A stretch of 64,000 bases of DNA from Saussurea involucrata (GCA_033807775.1 CM066315.1:63000320-63064319); one strand, 5' to 3'; numbered from the stretch's first letter, positions 33,843-44,053 are shown. Notes: generated from the letters alone by a model not told the origin. Made by a program: numbers and translations.

Positions 33843-34822
33843 CTGCAAAAATTCAATTTGAACAAATGAAAAACGGAGATCGATGGAATAACAAGAACCC
33901 TAGAAAGTTGAAATTAAGTGCATACGGTATCATATTTGTAGTGTTACATATGACTCAAACGTTCACCAGATATATATATATATATATATATATAGTGTTG
34001 CAAAAACCAAGCAAAAAAGGGCAAAAACTAAAGTTACGGTAGTAAATCCAAGAAATAACCAAGCAAAAAACGACAGAGGATCGATGGATCAAAAAGAAGA
34101 TTCAAACAAACCCTAAATAATCATAAATTGAACTTGAATCAGAAAGAAATTTGAACCCACAAAACAGAACATACTGAAGAGGGAAACTAACCGTATGGAA
34201 TCAGGATGGAACTCAGAAAACTTTCAAGTTCTTGATTTGATTTAGATCGAGAACCTATTTCGAACGAAATGGTAAAACCTTCCCTGAATGCTATCAAGAA
34301 GAAGGAGAAAATTGAAAATGAATGAGGAATTTTAAGGGTTACCATTTTAAAGGAATCATTGTAGTACTGTTGTATGGGACTCTGAATCGTCCTTTTGGGA
34401 GGAGGGAAAAAAACACAGATGGTCACGCGTGCTTTAATTTTCTTGAAATTATAAACCGTCATCAATGAAAGATTGTGCATAGATCAATTGTAAATTACGC
34501 TTCATAAGTTGTTTTTAGTACTTTATGCTTTAAAGATTGAAAAAAAAATGTTTTAAGACTTTAAGACTTTAAGACAAAAGTCTTTGATGCTTTATAAGGT
34601 AGTATAGATATAGGGCCATTCAAGGGAGAACTAGTTATTTTGTGGTAACTGTAAGAACCAATGTGAGCCACATATTAAGCTATAAATTAGGAAATTATTA
34701 ATTTTGGTAATTTTGTTTGAAATTTAAATAAAAGGGCATTTTAGGTATTGTAAAATATCCTCTCTCCTCTCTCCTCTCTCCCCAATCATAATACCGAAAA
34801 TACATACAAGAACTTTTGTGAC

Positions 34823-34974
34823 ACCACTGTGATACCCATTGCCATCCAATTCAGCATCACATTCATTACTTTGGTAATACTCCAAGAACATCTGTGATAC
34901 CAATGTGATATCCATTGCCATCCAATTCAGCATCACATTCATTACCTTGGTAATACTCCAAGAACATATGTGAT
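34823..34974. repeat. two ~73-bp tandem repeats
   Basis: Two copies of a unit with CCATTGCCATCCAATTCAGC and GGTAATACTCCAAGAACAT. Shorter GATACCCAATGTGATAC units continue to about 35100. Confidence 0.85.
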
Positions 34975-35441
34975 ACCAATGTGATACCTACCGTGATACA
35001 AAATACACTATGATACCCAATGTGATACAAAATTCATTATGATACCCATTGTGATACAAAATACAATGTGATACTCACTATGATACATTGTGATACCCAA
35101 TATAATACGACTTTGACCGCAAAGAAAACCCAAATCAAGAAAAGTGGCAAGGACTTCACTTCCAAAAATTCTACTCAATTTCCACAATTCAAACCACAAA
35201 AAATACGAGCAGAAATGGGGATGGCCAGAAAAACATTTTAAACATTTAAACAATTCTATAACCCTAATCACCACTGTAAACACTTTTGTGATACCAACTA
35301 TATATGATACCCAAACTACCTAAAAAACCTCTTTCTCTCTCAATCCTTGTTTGATACATACACACATACACTGCCACTAAACCTATACGTATATATATAG
35401 AGAGGATTTTAGAGAGAGAAACAGAAAAGTAGAAGACTTTA

Positions 35442-35714
35442 ATTTAGTCGGATACGTGTAAACGTCTTTCTCTAGAGATCAATGGTTGTGATCACATCTT
35501 CCAAGTTGTTTTTCATTAGAACGTAATCAGCCGCCTCTATCGCGATGTCAGTTCCTGCTCCGATTGCTATGCCGACGTCGGTCGCCGCCAACGCGGGGGA
35601 ATCGTTGATGCCGTCTCCGACCATCGCAACTATGCTACCGTCTTTTTGAAACGAACGAATTACATCGGCTTTTCCGGCCGGCATCACTTCCGCACGTATG
35701 TCTTGAATATCCAC
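35442..35714 (-). pseudogene. HMA5: captured exon of HMA5-like copper P1B-ATPase
   Basis: On the minus strand, directly after a TTTGTAG acceptor, the exon reads DIQDIRAEVMPAGKAD, then MVGDGINDSPALAATDVG, IGAGTDIAIEAADYVL and LEDVITTIDL. These are the ATP-hinge (GDGxNDxPAL) and the IGAGTD/EAAD block typical of P1B-1 copper-transporting ATPases. A TAG replaces a Ser codon in what is usually DLSRKTF, and the frame RKTFTRIRLN continues to a TAA at 35439-35441. The catalytic DKTG, the metal-binding domains and the membrane helices are absent. The intact acceptor shows that it came from genomic DNA rather than cDNA. Confidence 0.82.
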
Positions 35715-36425
35715 CTACAAACAAACATGGGGTTTTTTTGAGACTTAATACAAACCCAATAAATATAAATCAAGATGAAAAAAAAACTGGTGGTGGTGGT
35801 GGCGGCGATAGCAGGAGCGGCTGATTACTATAAATGGAGAAGGGAGGTGGGTTTCAACCTAATATACTAGGTAAATAGAAATCACATATATTGGGTAACC
35901 GTAAGATTAATAAGGAATTGATTTGTTAAAAAAATGCTATTTGTCAATTTACTAAAGTATCCTTTTACTTTATTTTAATAACAACATTAATTATATTAAA
36001 CGAGTGGCTCACGTTGGTTCTTACGGTTACCACAAACTAATTAGTTCTTATTTGATTAAGCCCCTATATATATATATATATATAGATAGATAGAGGTGTT
36101 GGAATACGGGAGTCATACAATTAGCAGAAAATAATCGTATTCCACCAAAAATCCATACGAAACGGGGTAGGATGGGTATTTCAAAAAATTTCTACCACTA
36201 TGAGCAAGACCCTTTGATGTCGTGTCTAAATCTGAGCAAGAAACTCAGCCCGTTACCTCCACGTTATCCACACAAATATGTTGAATCGTCTTGATGTCTT
36301 ATGCCGAGAGAGAAGATACTTTTCTGTAACAACCGGGTTTCCTATGGCAAGTATGGAAGTTTAGTGTCTGTTGTCTAAAGAATGAAAGTATAATTGGAGG
36401 GTCAAAATGGAAATTGGTGGGAAGG

Positions 36426-36433
36426 TATAAAAA
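36426..36433 (+). promoter_or_regulatory. TATA box of the Gypsy-type LTR
   Basis: TATAAAAA about 100 bp into the LTR, repeated at the same place in the right LTR (54164). It fits the LTR's U3 promoter. Confidence 0.55.
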
Positions 36434-36874
36434 GGCTCAATTCCCTAGGGTTAGCAAATTCTTCATTTCTTCTTTGTGGTGTTGACGGCTAGAGAAGGAA
36501 AGAGAGGAAGAAAAGAGGTTTTTGGGAAAGAAATCAAAGAAGAGAAGGAATCAGTAAGGCAATCTACTCTAAATTCTTATGCCTTGTTAATTTGGTGTTT
36601 CTTTCTTCTTTGGTCTGGATTCTTGAGTCTAAAACTGTGATTCAATGAATTCTTCACCACATTTCCTTTAAAAGTGTGTTTTGAGGGTTTTGCTTGTATA
36701 AACCGATTTATGGGATCAAAAGGGGGTTAAGTGAGTGTTTTATGGTTGGGAGATGAACCCAGTTGTGTGCTTAATCAACTCTTGGGTAAAAATCGGATTT
36801 CTAATCACTTTTGGAAATTAGTTTTTCATCCAGACCGTAGTTTCCGGACGTCGCCCGTCCGGACAGTAGTGTCC

Positions 36875-37217
36875 TGTAACATCCCAGGCCAACCGTACCA
36901 GATATTGTCCGCTTTGTCCGCACACCCGAACTCACGGTTTTAAAACGCGTCTGATAGGGGAGGTATTAAGTCCCTCTTATAAGGTAACCTTAGTTCTCCT
37001 CCCCAACCAATGTGGGATCTTACAATCCACCCCCCTTGGGAGCCCAGCGTCCTCGCTGGCACACCAGTCCGGAACCTGGCTCTGATACCATCTGTAACAT
37101 CCCAGGCCAACCGCACACCCGAACGCACGGTTTTAAAACGCGTCTGATAGGGGAGGTATCAAGTCCCTCTTATAAGGCAACCTTAGTTCTCCTCCCCAAC
37201 CAATGTGGGATCTTACA
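36875..37217 (-). mobile_element. TRIM (small LTR retrotransposon)
   Basis: Two short LTRs, 36875-37024 (150 bp) and 37093-37217 (125 bp), on the minus strand begin TGTAAGATCCCACATTGG and end GGGATGTTACA. A primer-binding site TGGTATCAGAGCCA (plus 37077-37090) lies two bases from the right LTR. Perfect 5-bp duplications TGTCC flank it, and the right Gypsy LTR preserves the empty site. The right TRIM LTR lacks about 25 bp present in the left. No coding capacity, as expected for TRIMs. Confidence 0.93.
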
Positions 37218-37789
37218 TGTCCGGACAATGGAGGTTTCCGGTTAGGGCTCGTAGGTATCCGGGTATCGTTGGTATTCGGGTTAGTGCGTTTAACTCAGGT
37301 CTCCGGATGAGACATCCGGAAAGTAGTTGCAACCGAAAAGTGGTTGCGTCCGGATAGTGGGTCCGGAAAGTTCCTGCGTTCGGATAGTGCTAGTGTTCGG
37401 ATAGTGTTAGCGTCCGGATAGTGTTAATGTCCAGATAGTGTTAGTGTTCGGAAAGTGTTTAACGGACAGTAGGGTCAGATCGCTTGAACTAATACGAATC
37501 TAATGCCCTTAGGTGTTCGATTGTATTAGCTTGGAGATATTTAAGAAGTGCGTTCAACGTTAACCAAAGGTGAGTTCTCTCAACCCTTTTATGACGTACT
37601 ATGTTTTACTGATTATGGTTTCTTTTACGAGCATGAACTATTTTATAAATGTCACGCATGCTTTCCATAAACTGCATGTTTTATTTAAAGATGTATATTC
37701 AACAAATGAATGATGCTTGGAGTTTTCATGAATATGATTTCGATACGTTATGTGCATGCTATGTGGGGTCGGTCTGCACAGTGGGATCA

Positions 37790-37927
37790 GGGCAGCTTGT
37801 AGGAGGGAATTCATTTCCTTCCTACTCGGATATATGGGCAGCTTGTAGGAGGGAATTCATTTCCTTCCTACTCGGATATGTGGGCAGCTTGTAGGAGGGA
37901 ATTCGTTTCCTTCCTACTCGGATATAT
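37790..37927 (+). repeat. 46-bp tandem repeat, 3 copies, in 5' LTR
   Basis: Units begin GGGCAGCTTGTAGGAGGG and contain a near-palindromic GGAATTCATTTCC core. The right LTR has four copies (55167-55350). Confidence 0.95.
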
Positions 37928-38333
37928 GACTAGTTATGTGATCCTTAACACTGTGCAGTACCATAGTTGATGTTTATATGAAGAATGTGAAATGTTTCAA
38001 TGAAATGATTTTATACTGTGATAAATGTTTATGGAGGGAATTCACTAGACCTTTTGGTCTAACCCTCGCTTTTCAAAACTAAACCATTTTCAGGTAAGCG
38101 TGTTACGGGTTCTTCTAGTAAGAACTAAGAGATCTGCAAGAAGGATTTGGAGCTTAGAGCGACTCCAAGATTTCGATAATGATGACTATAGATAGAGCTC
38201 TCGGCTGTGGATTAGAGACTTCCGCTGTCAAGTTTTGTTTAGTATAGGTTGATGATGTTTTAAAGACAAGTTATTTATGTAATCCGAATGCTTATTCTAT
38301 GTTAATGAATGTTATGATTTTTGGGACGTTACA

Positions 38334-40582
38334 AATGGTATCAGAGCCTTAGTTTTAGGGATTTAGGTGACCAGTCGGGCCTAAACTTAAACTGTAAGAC
38401 GAGGAACACAGCCGAGACATAGGATTGCCTCTAGGAATGATCACTATAAATGCGCTTAGGAATAAGGTGCCAAGGACAAACGTGTAAGGTAAGTTTGGGA
38501 ATACACCTGGCCAGTGTAATTACGAACTTACAGGTACATGTGCGTGCTTACAATACCTTACTTATAGCAAATTTGTTGTGTCATGTCTAGCAAGGATTAA
38601 TTATCGGTTTCTTTCAGTTTAGCGCTATGGCTGGGAGAACGTTGAGGAATAGGTCAGCAAGATCCCTGAGGGATAGACCGAGCTCCATTGTTTGGGGAAG
38701 TGTCGTGTAAGAGTCATTATGATGTGATGTATGTATACATCATAGAGAAGAAACGTTGTATAGAGTGTTATGAGTCGTCTAGAGGTAGCTCTTCGTGGAT
38801 TCGGAGAGGAAGAACGTTTGAGTTTGAGTAAGACTCCTGTTTTGGGAGAGTCCCAGTTCTAGAAATCATGGGATAGATCAGTCAGGATGGTAAGATAGAA
38901 CAGTGTCAAAACCTTGAAAGTATCAATGGAGCCCTGACTTTTTAGTCTAGCTTTTCATTGGCAGGATAAATGAAATAAGATACTTATAGTGAATTGAAAG
39001 CATGTAGAAGTAGAAAGTGAGATAGCCGATCAAAGCAAAAATAGTGTGAAATGGGTGAGTAAGTGATATGTGGAACGCATGTACAACAAGTTATTGCTTG
39101 ACCGAGAGGGCGACCCTTGGTCGAAGGAAGAGTGTCAAGGATAAGTTGCGTGGGTAAAGCGGTTGACCTTGCTAGGGTGAGTAGCCTTCAATTGCATGTA
39201 GAGTTTCATGCATAGCTTTCTTAAATGTAACATGAAAATTTTCACGATTTAAGTTAAATGTGTAAATATCAATTTTGATCGAAAAGGAGTCAGAATGTGC
39301 AAGCGTATGTTTAAAGAAAAGGTGATTTCATTCACATTGCACAATGAAATTTTGAGCCTAACGATTTGCAAAGTATTTCACACTTTTCATGATAAGTTAA
39401 ATTATTACAAAAAGGTCGAGAAGACGTGTGCCAGCAAAACTTTTACAATCAAATGAATTTTAACCGGTTGATATCATATAAAAGGGTTGAGAACCGACTG
39501 GTTTACTTGGTGTCGGTAATTTCTTTCGAAATTGTGTCGTATGAAAGGATTTTCATTCAACGTATTACTGTCGTAATAACATCGTTCGGAATTGAGTAAG
39601 ATTAAGGTTCACGGAAAGATGCATGCAAACGATTCTCGAATCGTTGTGCAGGTCATGTGTACCCAAGTGTTTTCCAAACGTTGTTTATTTAAAATGATGA
39701 AATGTGCGAAAAGATTTATTTACTGTATTGTCACGCATGAAGGCTATGAACCTACTAGGTCGTAGAATATTACATTATAAGTTAAGGAAGAACTCCGAGA
39801 GCGGAAAGGTGTTAGACAAGTCAGGGGAGAACGTAGGTAGTTTTAGTATATGTGTTCTGGAGGAAAGGTGAACAGTGGTAGAATCGGTAGTGGACCTTGG
39901 TATCGGTTGTATGAGGGTCTGTACCCTTGTTCGGTGACTGGAAATACAGTTGCCGAGGGACGATGGTGTCCGGAGGAAGGACTAGGAGTCATCAAGGTGT
40001 TGGTTTTAGCAACTTTTTATGAGTAGTGTTGTGAGGCAGAAATGAAAGGTCCACGGTGTGGGATATGAGTTTTGAGGTGAGCTTGTAATATTGATGTTAC
40101 ATGAGTAAGTCTTGAATTAAGGGCGACGGATTTTGAGGGTGATTATGATATGTTGGTAGGATTAGGTTCCGTAAGGGAACCCTTGTTAAAGAATAGGTTA
40201 AGAAAGTAGTTACAGGTCGACTATTGGCGTTGAAGTCGGCAACCGTGCAAGATGGTTAAGGCCGAAGGCTTGAACCAAAAGAGCGAAAGTAGATAGAACA
40301 CCTTGTGGGGGTGCTAAGTTAGTGAGAGACCGTTGTTGTTGAATAAGCGTTCTAGTTACGAGGTGTGGAGGGTCCATAGAAGGATAAGGTGTGTAGCACA
40401 AACGAAGTGAGTGTAGACTGTATCAGCCAGTAAGGAAATGTGTCGTGTCTGTGAAAGGGCTCGGATCGTAGGGAGCTAGCAAGAATGATTATGTTTAAGT
40501 TAAGTGGGAACTCGTGAGTTATAGTTCAACAAGTTGGGAAAGGACTAAGTAGCGGGATAGACTCGATTATGTATACGGGAGG
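38334..40582 (+). other. internal region of the Gypsy-type element, left part
   Basis: The primer-binding site is at 38336. A short gag-like start (MAGRTLRNRS..., ATG 38626) runs into stops after about 30 codons. The rest is non-coding with no pol motif. The Copia insertion at 40583 ends it, and the other side resumes at 53624. Confidence 0.7.
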
Positions 40583-41558
40583 TGTTGATCCAAACCCTCA
40601 GTGATTTGATAATGACCCTCTCTTTTATACTTAGTGAAAATTGTAAGTAAACAATATGTATCAGAGTTTCACTATCGCTGATAAGTACTAAGATCTTACA
40701 GTACCGTTGATAGGAACTCTCGCTCTTTAAATTAAACATTCAGCGACACTGTTCACCATAATGCTCTGAGTCTGTTCAGTCCTTATGGTGATCGCTGATA
40801 AGTTAGTTGTTTACTTATGATCCCTGAAGACAAGTTTCACGTCAACATAGGTTCTACGCTGAAGTCGAAGATCAAGCTCAAGAACCAGCGACAAGTCTCC
40901 TAATGAACTGATGCGGATCAGCGAAGACTCAGATTTGTCCACTCAACGTGAAGTATCAAGTACAAGACTTCAGCTATCTCTGAACTTTATCATTCGCTGA
41001 ATAGATAATGATAATCGCTGAATCAACGAAAGCTGATCATGAAGTCCTCCGTACAAAGTACTTTTGTCTTAACCACCCTTGCACGACTCCGTACGAAATG
41101 TCAGAAAAGAACCTCCGATTATCTGAATTCGTACAACAACTCTGACACTATACTGTTCATACATGCGGCTACTAAGGTTGTCAACAAAGGTCAATGACAT
41201 GCAACCAACCAGCTGATGACACGTGTAAAGTGTATACTGACTTGCATTAAATGCATGCAGTATATAAAGAGATGAACTCACTTCATTTGAAGTAACTTGC
41301 TAACTCTGGACAAGTTCAAATATCTTATCTCAGATAGGTTATTATTAGTAATTTCCTTATCTCTCTTAGTGCAAGAAACCTTAGTGTTCCAACTTGTTTA
41401 GATTTAGGTTTATCCTTAATCTTGTTTCCGCAACAAGCTGTAAATTGTTAATGATTTATCAATAAACAATTTAGAAAAGTAAAATCTGTGTGTTTGTATT
41501 CAACCCCCCCCCCCCCCCCCCCCCTTCTACAAACTTGTATAGGCCTTCGGGACCAACA
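40583..41558 (+). repeat. 5' LTR of the Sirevirus-type element
   Basis: 976 bp. It carries about ten CGCTGA/TCAGCG motifs in both orientations, a G-box, a TATA box and a 21-base C-run (41504-41524) that is only 7 C in the right LTR. Confidence 0.95.
41220..41268 (+). promoter_or_regulatory. LTR promoter: G-box and TATA
   Basis: CACGTG at 41220-41225 and TATATAAA at 41261-41268. Both are repeated in the 3' LTR at 53299-53304 and 53340-53347. This is the likely promoter for the genomic RNA. Confidence 0.65.
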
Positions 41559-41560
41559 AG

Positions 41561-41572
41561 TGGTATCAGAGC
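41561..41572 (+). other. primer-binding site
   Basis: TGGTATCAGAGC, complementary to the 3' end of initiator-Met tRNA, two bases after the 5' LTR. Confidence 0.9.
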
Positions 41573-41638
41573 GGATTTGTTTAATCTCATAAACAAGATC
41601 TAATCTAAGATATTTCTCTTCCTTGCTATTATCTGAAA

Positions 41639-43435
41639 ATGGCCACCAACACAAACACAAATTATATAGACAATGGTTCTCTTGCAAAACCCCCTAGATT
41701 TTCCATAGATAACTTCAACTTATGGAAAAATAGGATGATACTCTTCTTAGAAGGTGTAGACCCTACTATGCCTTACTATCTTGAGAATGGTCCATTCATC
41801 CCTGTAACAATTGATCCTGCAGTTCCAGCGACTGCGAATAGACCTGCTATTCCAGAAAGGCTGATTCCTAAGGAAATCTTTCAGTGGACCGATGAAGATA
41901 AGAAGAAAGTGGCTATAGATACAAAAGCCAGATCCATACTTTCCATGGCTCTTCCTGACGAAGTCTACCATTCCGTCATGAATTTGAAAACATCAAAAGC
42001 CATGTGGGACACAATATGTGTTCAGTATGAAGGAACGTCTGAAGTCCAGGATTCAAGAAAAATCAACCTGGTAAGACAATACGAAAGCTTCATTTCTGGT
42101 AAGAATGAATCTCTCTCTGAAGTTCACCAACGTTTTAATTGCTTAATTATAGATCTGAAAACTGTTGGTAAGGAATATTCTAACTTTGAAGTGCTGACAA
42201 AGTTTCTAGAATGTTTACCTGAAAGCTGGGACAATTATTCTATGTGTCTCAAGCTGTCAAAGGATCTTAAATCAATGACCCTTTCAACCTTATATGGTAC
42301 ATTGCTGAATCATGAGCAATCTAGCCATCTTAAGAAGAATCTTGTAAAAGATTCCAAAAGCACCCCTGTTGCTTTACTCTCAGAGGAACCTTCTACTCAG
42401 CGACCCGTGGTCACTATTACTGAGTTAGAAAGTAACTCTGAAAAGTCATCAGATTCTGATTCCTCAGATGATGATGAATCCTTGGCTCTCCTAACTAAAA
42501 AGTTCAGGAGATTCGCCAAGAAGAAAATGTTTAGAAAGAACAAACCTCTTTCCATAACTGACAAGCCTAAATCATCAGCTTTTGTTGATAAGGCTACTGC
42601 TACTTGTTTCAACTGCGAAAAGACAGGTCATTTTGCTAACGAGTGCAGATCTAAAAAGGTTTCTAGACCTTCAGCTTTCCCAAAGAAATCCTTTGTCCCA
42701 AGGAATAAAGATGATAAATACGCAAAGCTGAAAGAAAAGTATGCAAAGCTGAAAAGCTTTAAGAAGAAAGGCAAAGGCCTGATGGCCAACTATGATTGGG
42801 CTGCTTCTAAAAAAGAAGAATCATCATCTGACTCTGAAGATGAGGAAGCCAATCTCTGCCTTATAGCTAAGATTGAAGAAGAGGAAGAAAGTTCAGACAT
42901 TCCCTCCACTTCAACCTCTGCTATTCAGGTATCACCTTCCTTCTTTACCAATATTGCAAATATTGATGAAGCTGATAGTCTCCGTAAGATCGATCTCTTG
43001 ACTAGAAGTTTATACGAAGCCATGAACGGCAAAACTGTGGTTGAAAACCAAAACCTTGATCTCGCTGAACAACTTAAAAACTGCCACCTTCAAATAGAAA
43101 AGCTTTCTAAAATTGAAGAAGACTTTAAAGATCAAGTGTATTTAAATCAGCTAGTCAAAATCGAACGAGCAGAAGCTATCGCTGCATTAAAAGCTGAAAA
43201 AGCTACTGTTGAAGGATGGTGTAATTCTTCAACAAAGATCACTGAGATAATAAAGTCTCAGATTCCCTTGAGTGATAAACGTGGTTTGGGTTATAAATAT
43301 GATACTCCAAAACCAACCACTGAACGTTCAATGCTGAAATTTGGAACGTTCGTATCCTCAGTCGCTGATACTTCATCTTCTCAGTGCTCCTCGTCCATTA
43401 CACCAATCCCTGAGGAAACTCCTACCTCAAAATGA
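41639..43435 (+). CDS. gag: gag polyprotein (nucleocapsid)
   Basis: 598 codons from ATG 41639 (good context, AAAATGGCC) 66 bp after the primer-binding site. Residues 1-250 form the Copia gag/UBN2 region (FSIDNFNLWKNRM...SKAMWDTI...FLECLPESWDNY). A Ser/Asp-rich acidic linker precedes a CCHC knuckle, CFNCEKTGHFANEC, at about residue 323. A Lys/Ser-rich stretch and a likely coiled coil (about 450-530) follow. Gag packages the RNA in cytoplasmic particles. It ends at TGA 43433-43435, but the same frame stays open for another 206 codons. The stop may be read through, as reported between gag and pol in SIRE1, or may be a new mutation. The surrounding AAA TGA AAG is not a classic leaky context. Confidence 0.88.
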   Translation: MATNTNTNYIDNGSLAKPPRFSIDNFNLWKNRMILFLEGVDPTMPYYLENGPFIPVTIDPAVPATANRPAIPERLIPKEIFQWTDEDKKKVAIDTKARSILSMALPDEVYHSVMNLKTSKAMWDTICVQYEGTSEVQDSRKINLVRQYESFISGKNESLSEVHQRFNCLIIDLKTVGKEYSNFEVLTKFLECLPESWDNYSMCLKLSKDLKSMTLSTLYGTLLNHEQSSHLKKNLVKDSKSTPVALLSEEPSTQRPVVTITELESNSEKSSDSDSSDDDESLALLTKKFRRFAKKKMFRKNKPLSITDKPKSSAFVDKATATCFNCEKTGHFANECRSKKVSRPSAFPKKSFVPRNKDDKYAKLKEKYAKLKSFKKKGKGLMANYDWAASKKEESSSDSEDEEANLCLIAKIEEEEESSDIPSTSTSAIQVSPSFFTNIANIDEADSLRKIDLLTRSLYEAMNGKTVVENQNLDLAEQLKNCHLQIEKLSKIEEDFKDQVYLNQLVKIERAEAIAALKAEKATVEGWCNSSTKITEIIKSQIPLSDKRGLGYKYDTPKPTTERSMLKFGTFVSSVADTSSSQCSSSITPIPEETPTSK

Positions 43436-43444
43436 AAGGAGAAA

Positions 43445-44053
43445 ATGGTTTATTCAAAACCTACCTCTGTCTCTAAAGACAAAGGAAAAGGAATTGTTAT
43501 TTACCAAAATCCTCAGAAGGGTACCTTAGTACCAAAGCTGAATGCTTCTAAAGCCTCAGTGACCTACCCCTCTGGATCTAGAAAGCTGATCTCTGGATCT
43601 ATTCAGCGATCTACTCCTAGACTCAGAGTGGATGTCCTTGGTAAGAAATCTGAAGAACTGAATGTTCGTCCTATTTCTAAAGCCAATAGTTTACTTGGTG
43701 CTGGCACTTCTAATTCGAAATTAAAAGCTCAGCATACAAGTGGTCCTAGAACTACTTTTAGTTATAGGAAATGTTATCACTGTGGACTTACCGATCATAT
43801 TGCTAGTAAGTGCCCCACAGCCACCAAAGCTGAAAAGATAGCTAAGGTGAAGATTGCCCCCAAGGCAAAGAAGACCAACCCAGTTGCAATTCAGGTCAAG
43901 GTGACTCCTACCGCTGAGGTCAAGAAATTGACCAAAGTGAAGAAAGACAAAGCTGAATCTTCAAATGCTGCGAAGAACGCTGAACCTTCTATTCCAACCA
44001 CTTCCACTGATAAACGCGTATACATGGCTAAGTGGGTACCCAAGCAAAACTAA
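43445..44053 (+). CDS. gag extension with second zinc knuckle
   Basis: 202 codons in the same frame as gag, after its TGA. It is rich in Lys, Ser and Pro, with a CCHC knuckle CYHCGLTDHIASKC at about residue 110 and an end KWVPKQ, the phrase that usually sits just before the Copia protease. It is therefore the C-terminal part of Gag or the Gag-Pol linker rather than a separate gene. The following protease frame is offset by one base within about 20 bp. Confidence 0.75.
   Translation: MVYSKPTSVSKDKGKGIVIYQNPQKGTLVPKLNASKASVTYPSGSRKLISGSIQRSTPRLRVDVLGKKSEELNVRPISKANSLLGAGTSNSKLKAQHTSGPRTTFSYRKCYHCGLTDHIASKCPTATKAEKIAKVKIAPKAKKTNPVAIQVKVTPTAEVKKLTKVKKDKAESSNAAKNAEPSIPTTSTDKRVYMAKWVPKQN

Larger units (their letters stand above)
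31323..34608 (-). mobile_element. non-autonomous Helitron carrying gene pieces
   Basis: On the minus strand the element begins TCTATACTACC (plus 34608) and ends with a GC hairpin (CCCGC.GCATTGCGCGGG), a short spacer and CTAG (plus 31323-31326). It lies exactly between an A and a T, the Helitron target. No Rep/helicase domain is visible, so it is non-autonomous. Its first third (34400-33679) looks like a piece of a host gene in the same orientation. The rest contains a 43-bp tandem repeat (32990-33119), a possible SINE (33320-33475) and, near the 3' end, repeated CTTAC.CGGTAAG palindromes. Confidence 0.82.
34613..36064. mobile_element. foldback element carrying an ATPase exon
   Basis: Inverted ends of about 60 bp: GAACTAGTTATTTTGTGGTAAC and TGTAAGAACCAA...GTGAGCCAC on the left, their inverse at 36003-36064. 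The right end enters (TA)n at 36065 and the left end follows a short TATA next to the Helitron. The body holds TGTGATACC-rich tandem repeats (34823-35100) and an HMA5-like exon (35442-35714). No transposase. The family is unknown; the ends resemble neither of the MULE families here. Confidence 0.7.
36325..38333 (+). repeat. 5' LTR of the Gypsy-type element
   Basis: About 1.66 kb of LTR plus an inserted TRIM (36875-37217). It holds a TATAAAAA box at 36426-36433, a TCCGGA-rich array (36843-37460), three 46-bp tandem repeats and the hairpin TAGACCTTTTGGTCTA near 38047. It matches 54063-55756 with scattered substitutions. Confidence 0.92.

Noticed and set aside
34187..34480. 97-codon minus-strand frame as a gene
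   Set aside because: It coincides with the 5'-UTR-like segment of the captured DIM1-like gene and has no recognisable domain.
37649..37894. 81-codon frame with CRREFISFLLGY repeats (also 55026-55271)
   Set aside because: It is a translation of the 46-bp LTR tandem repeat.
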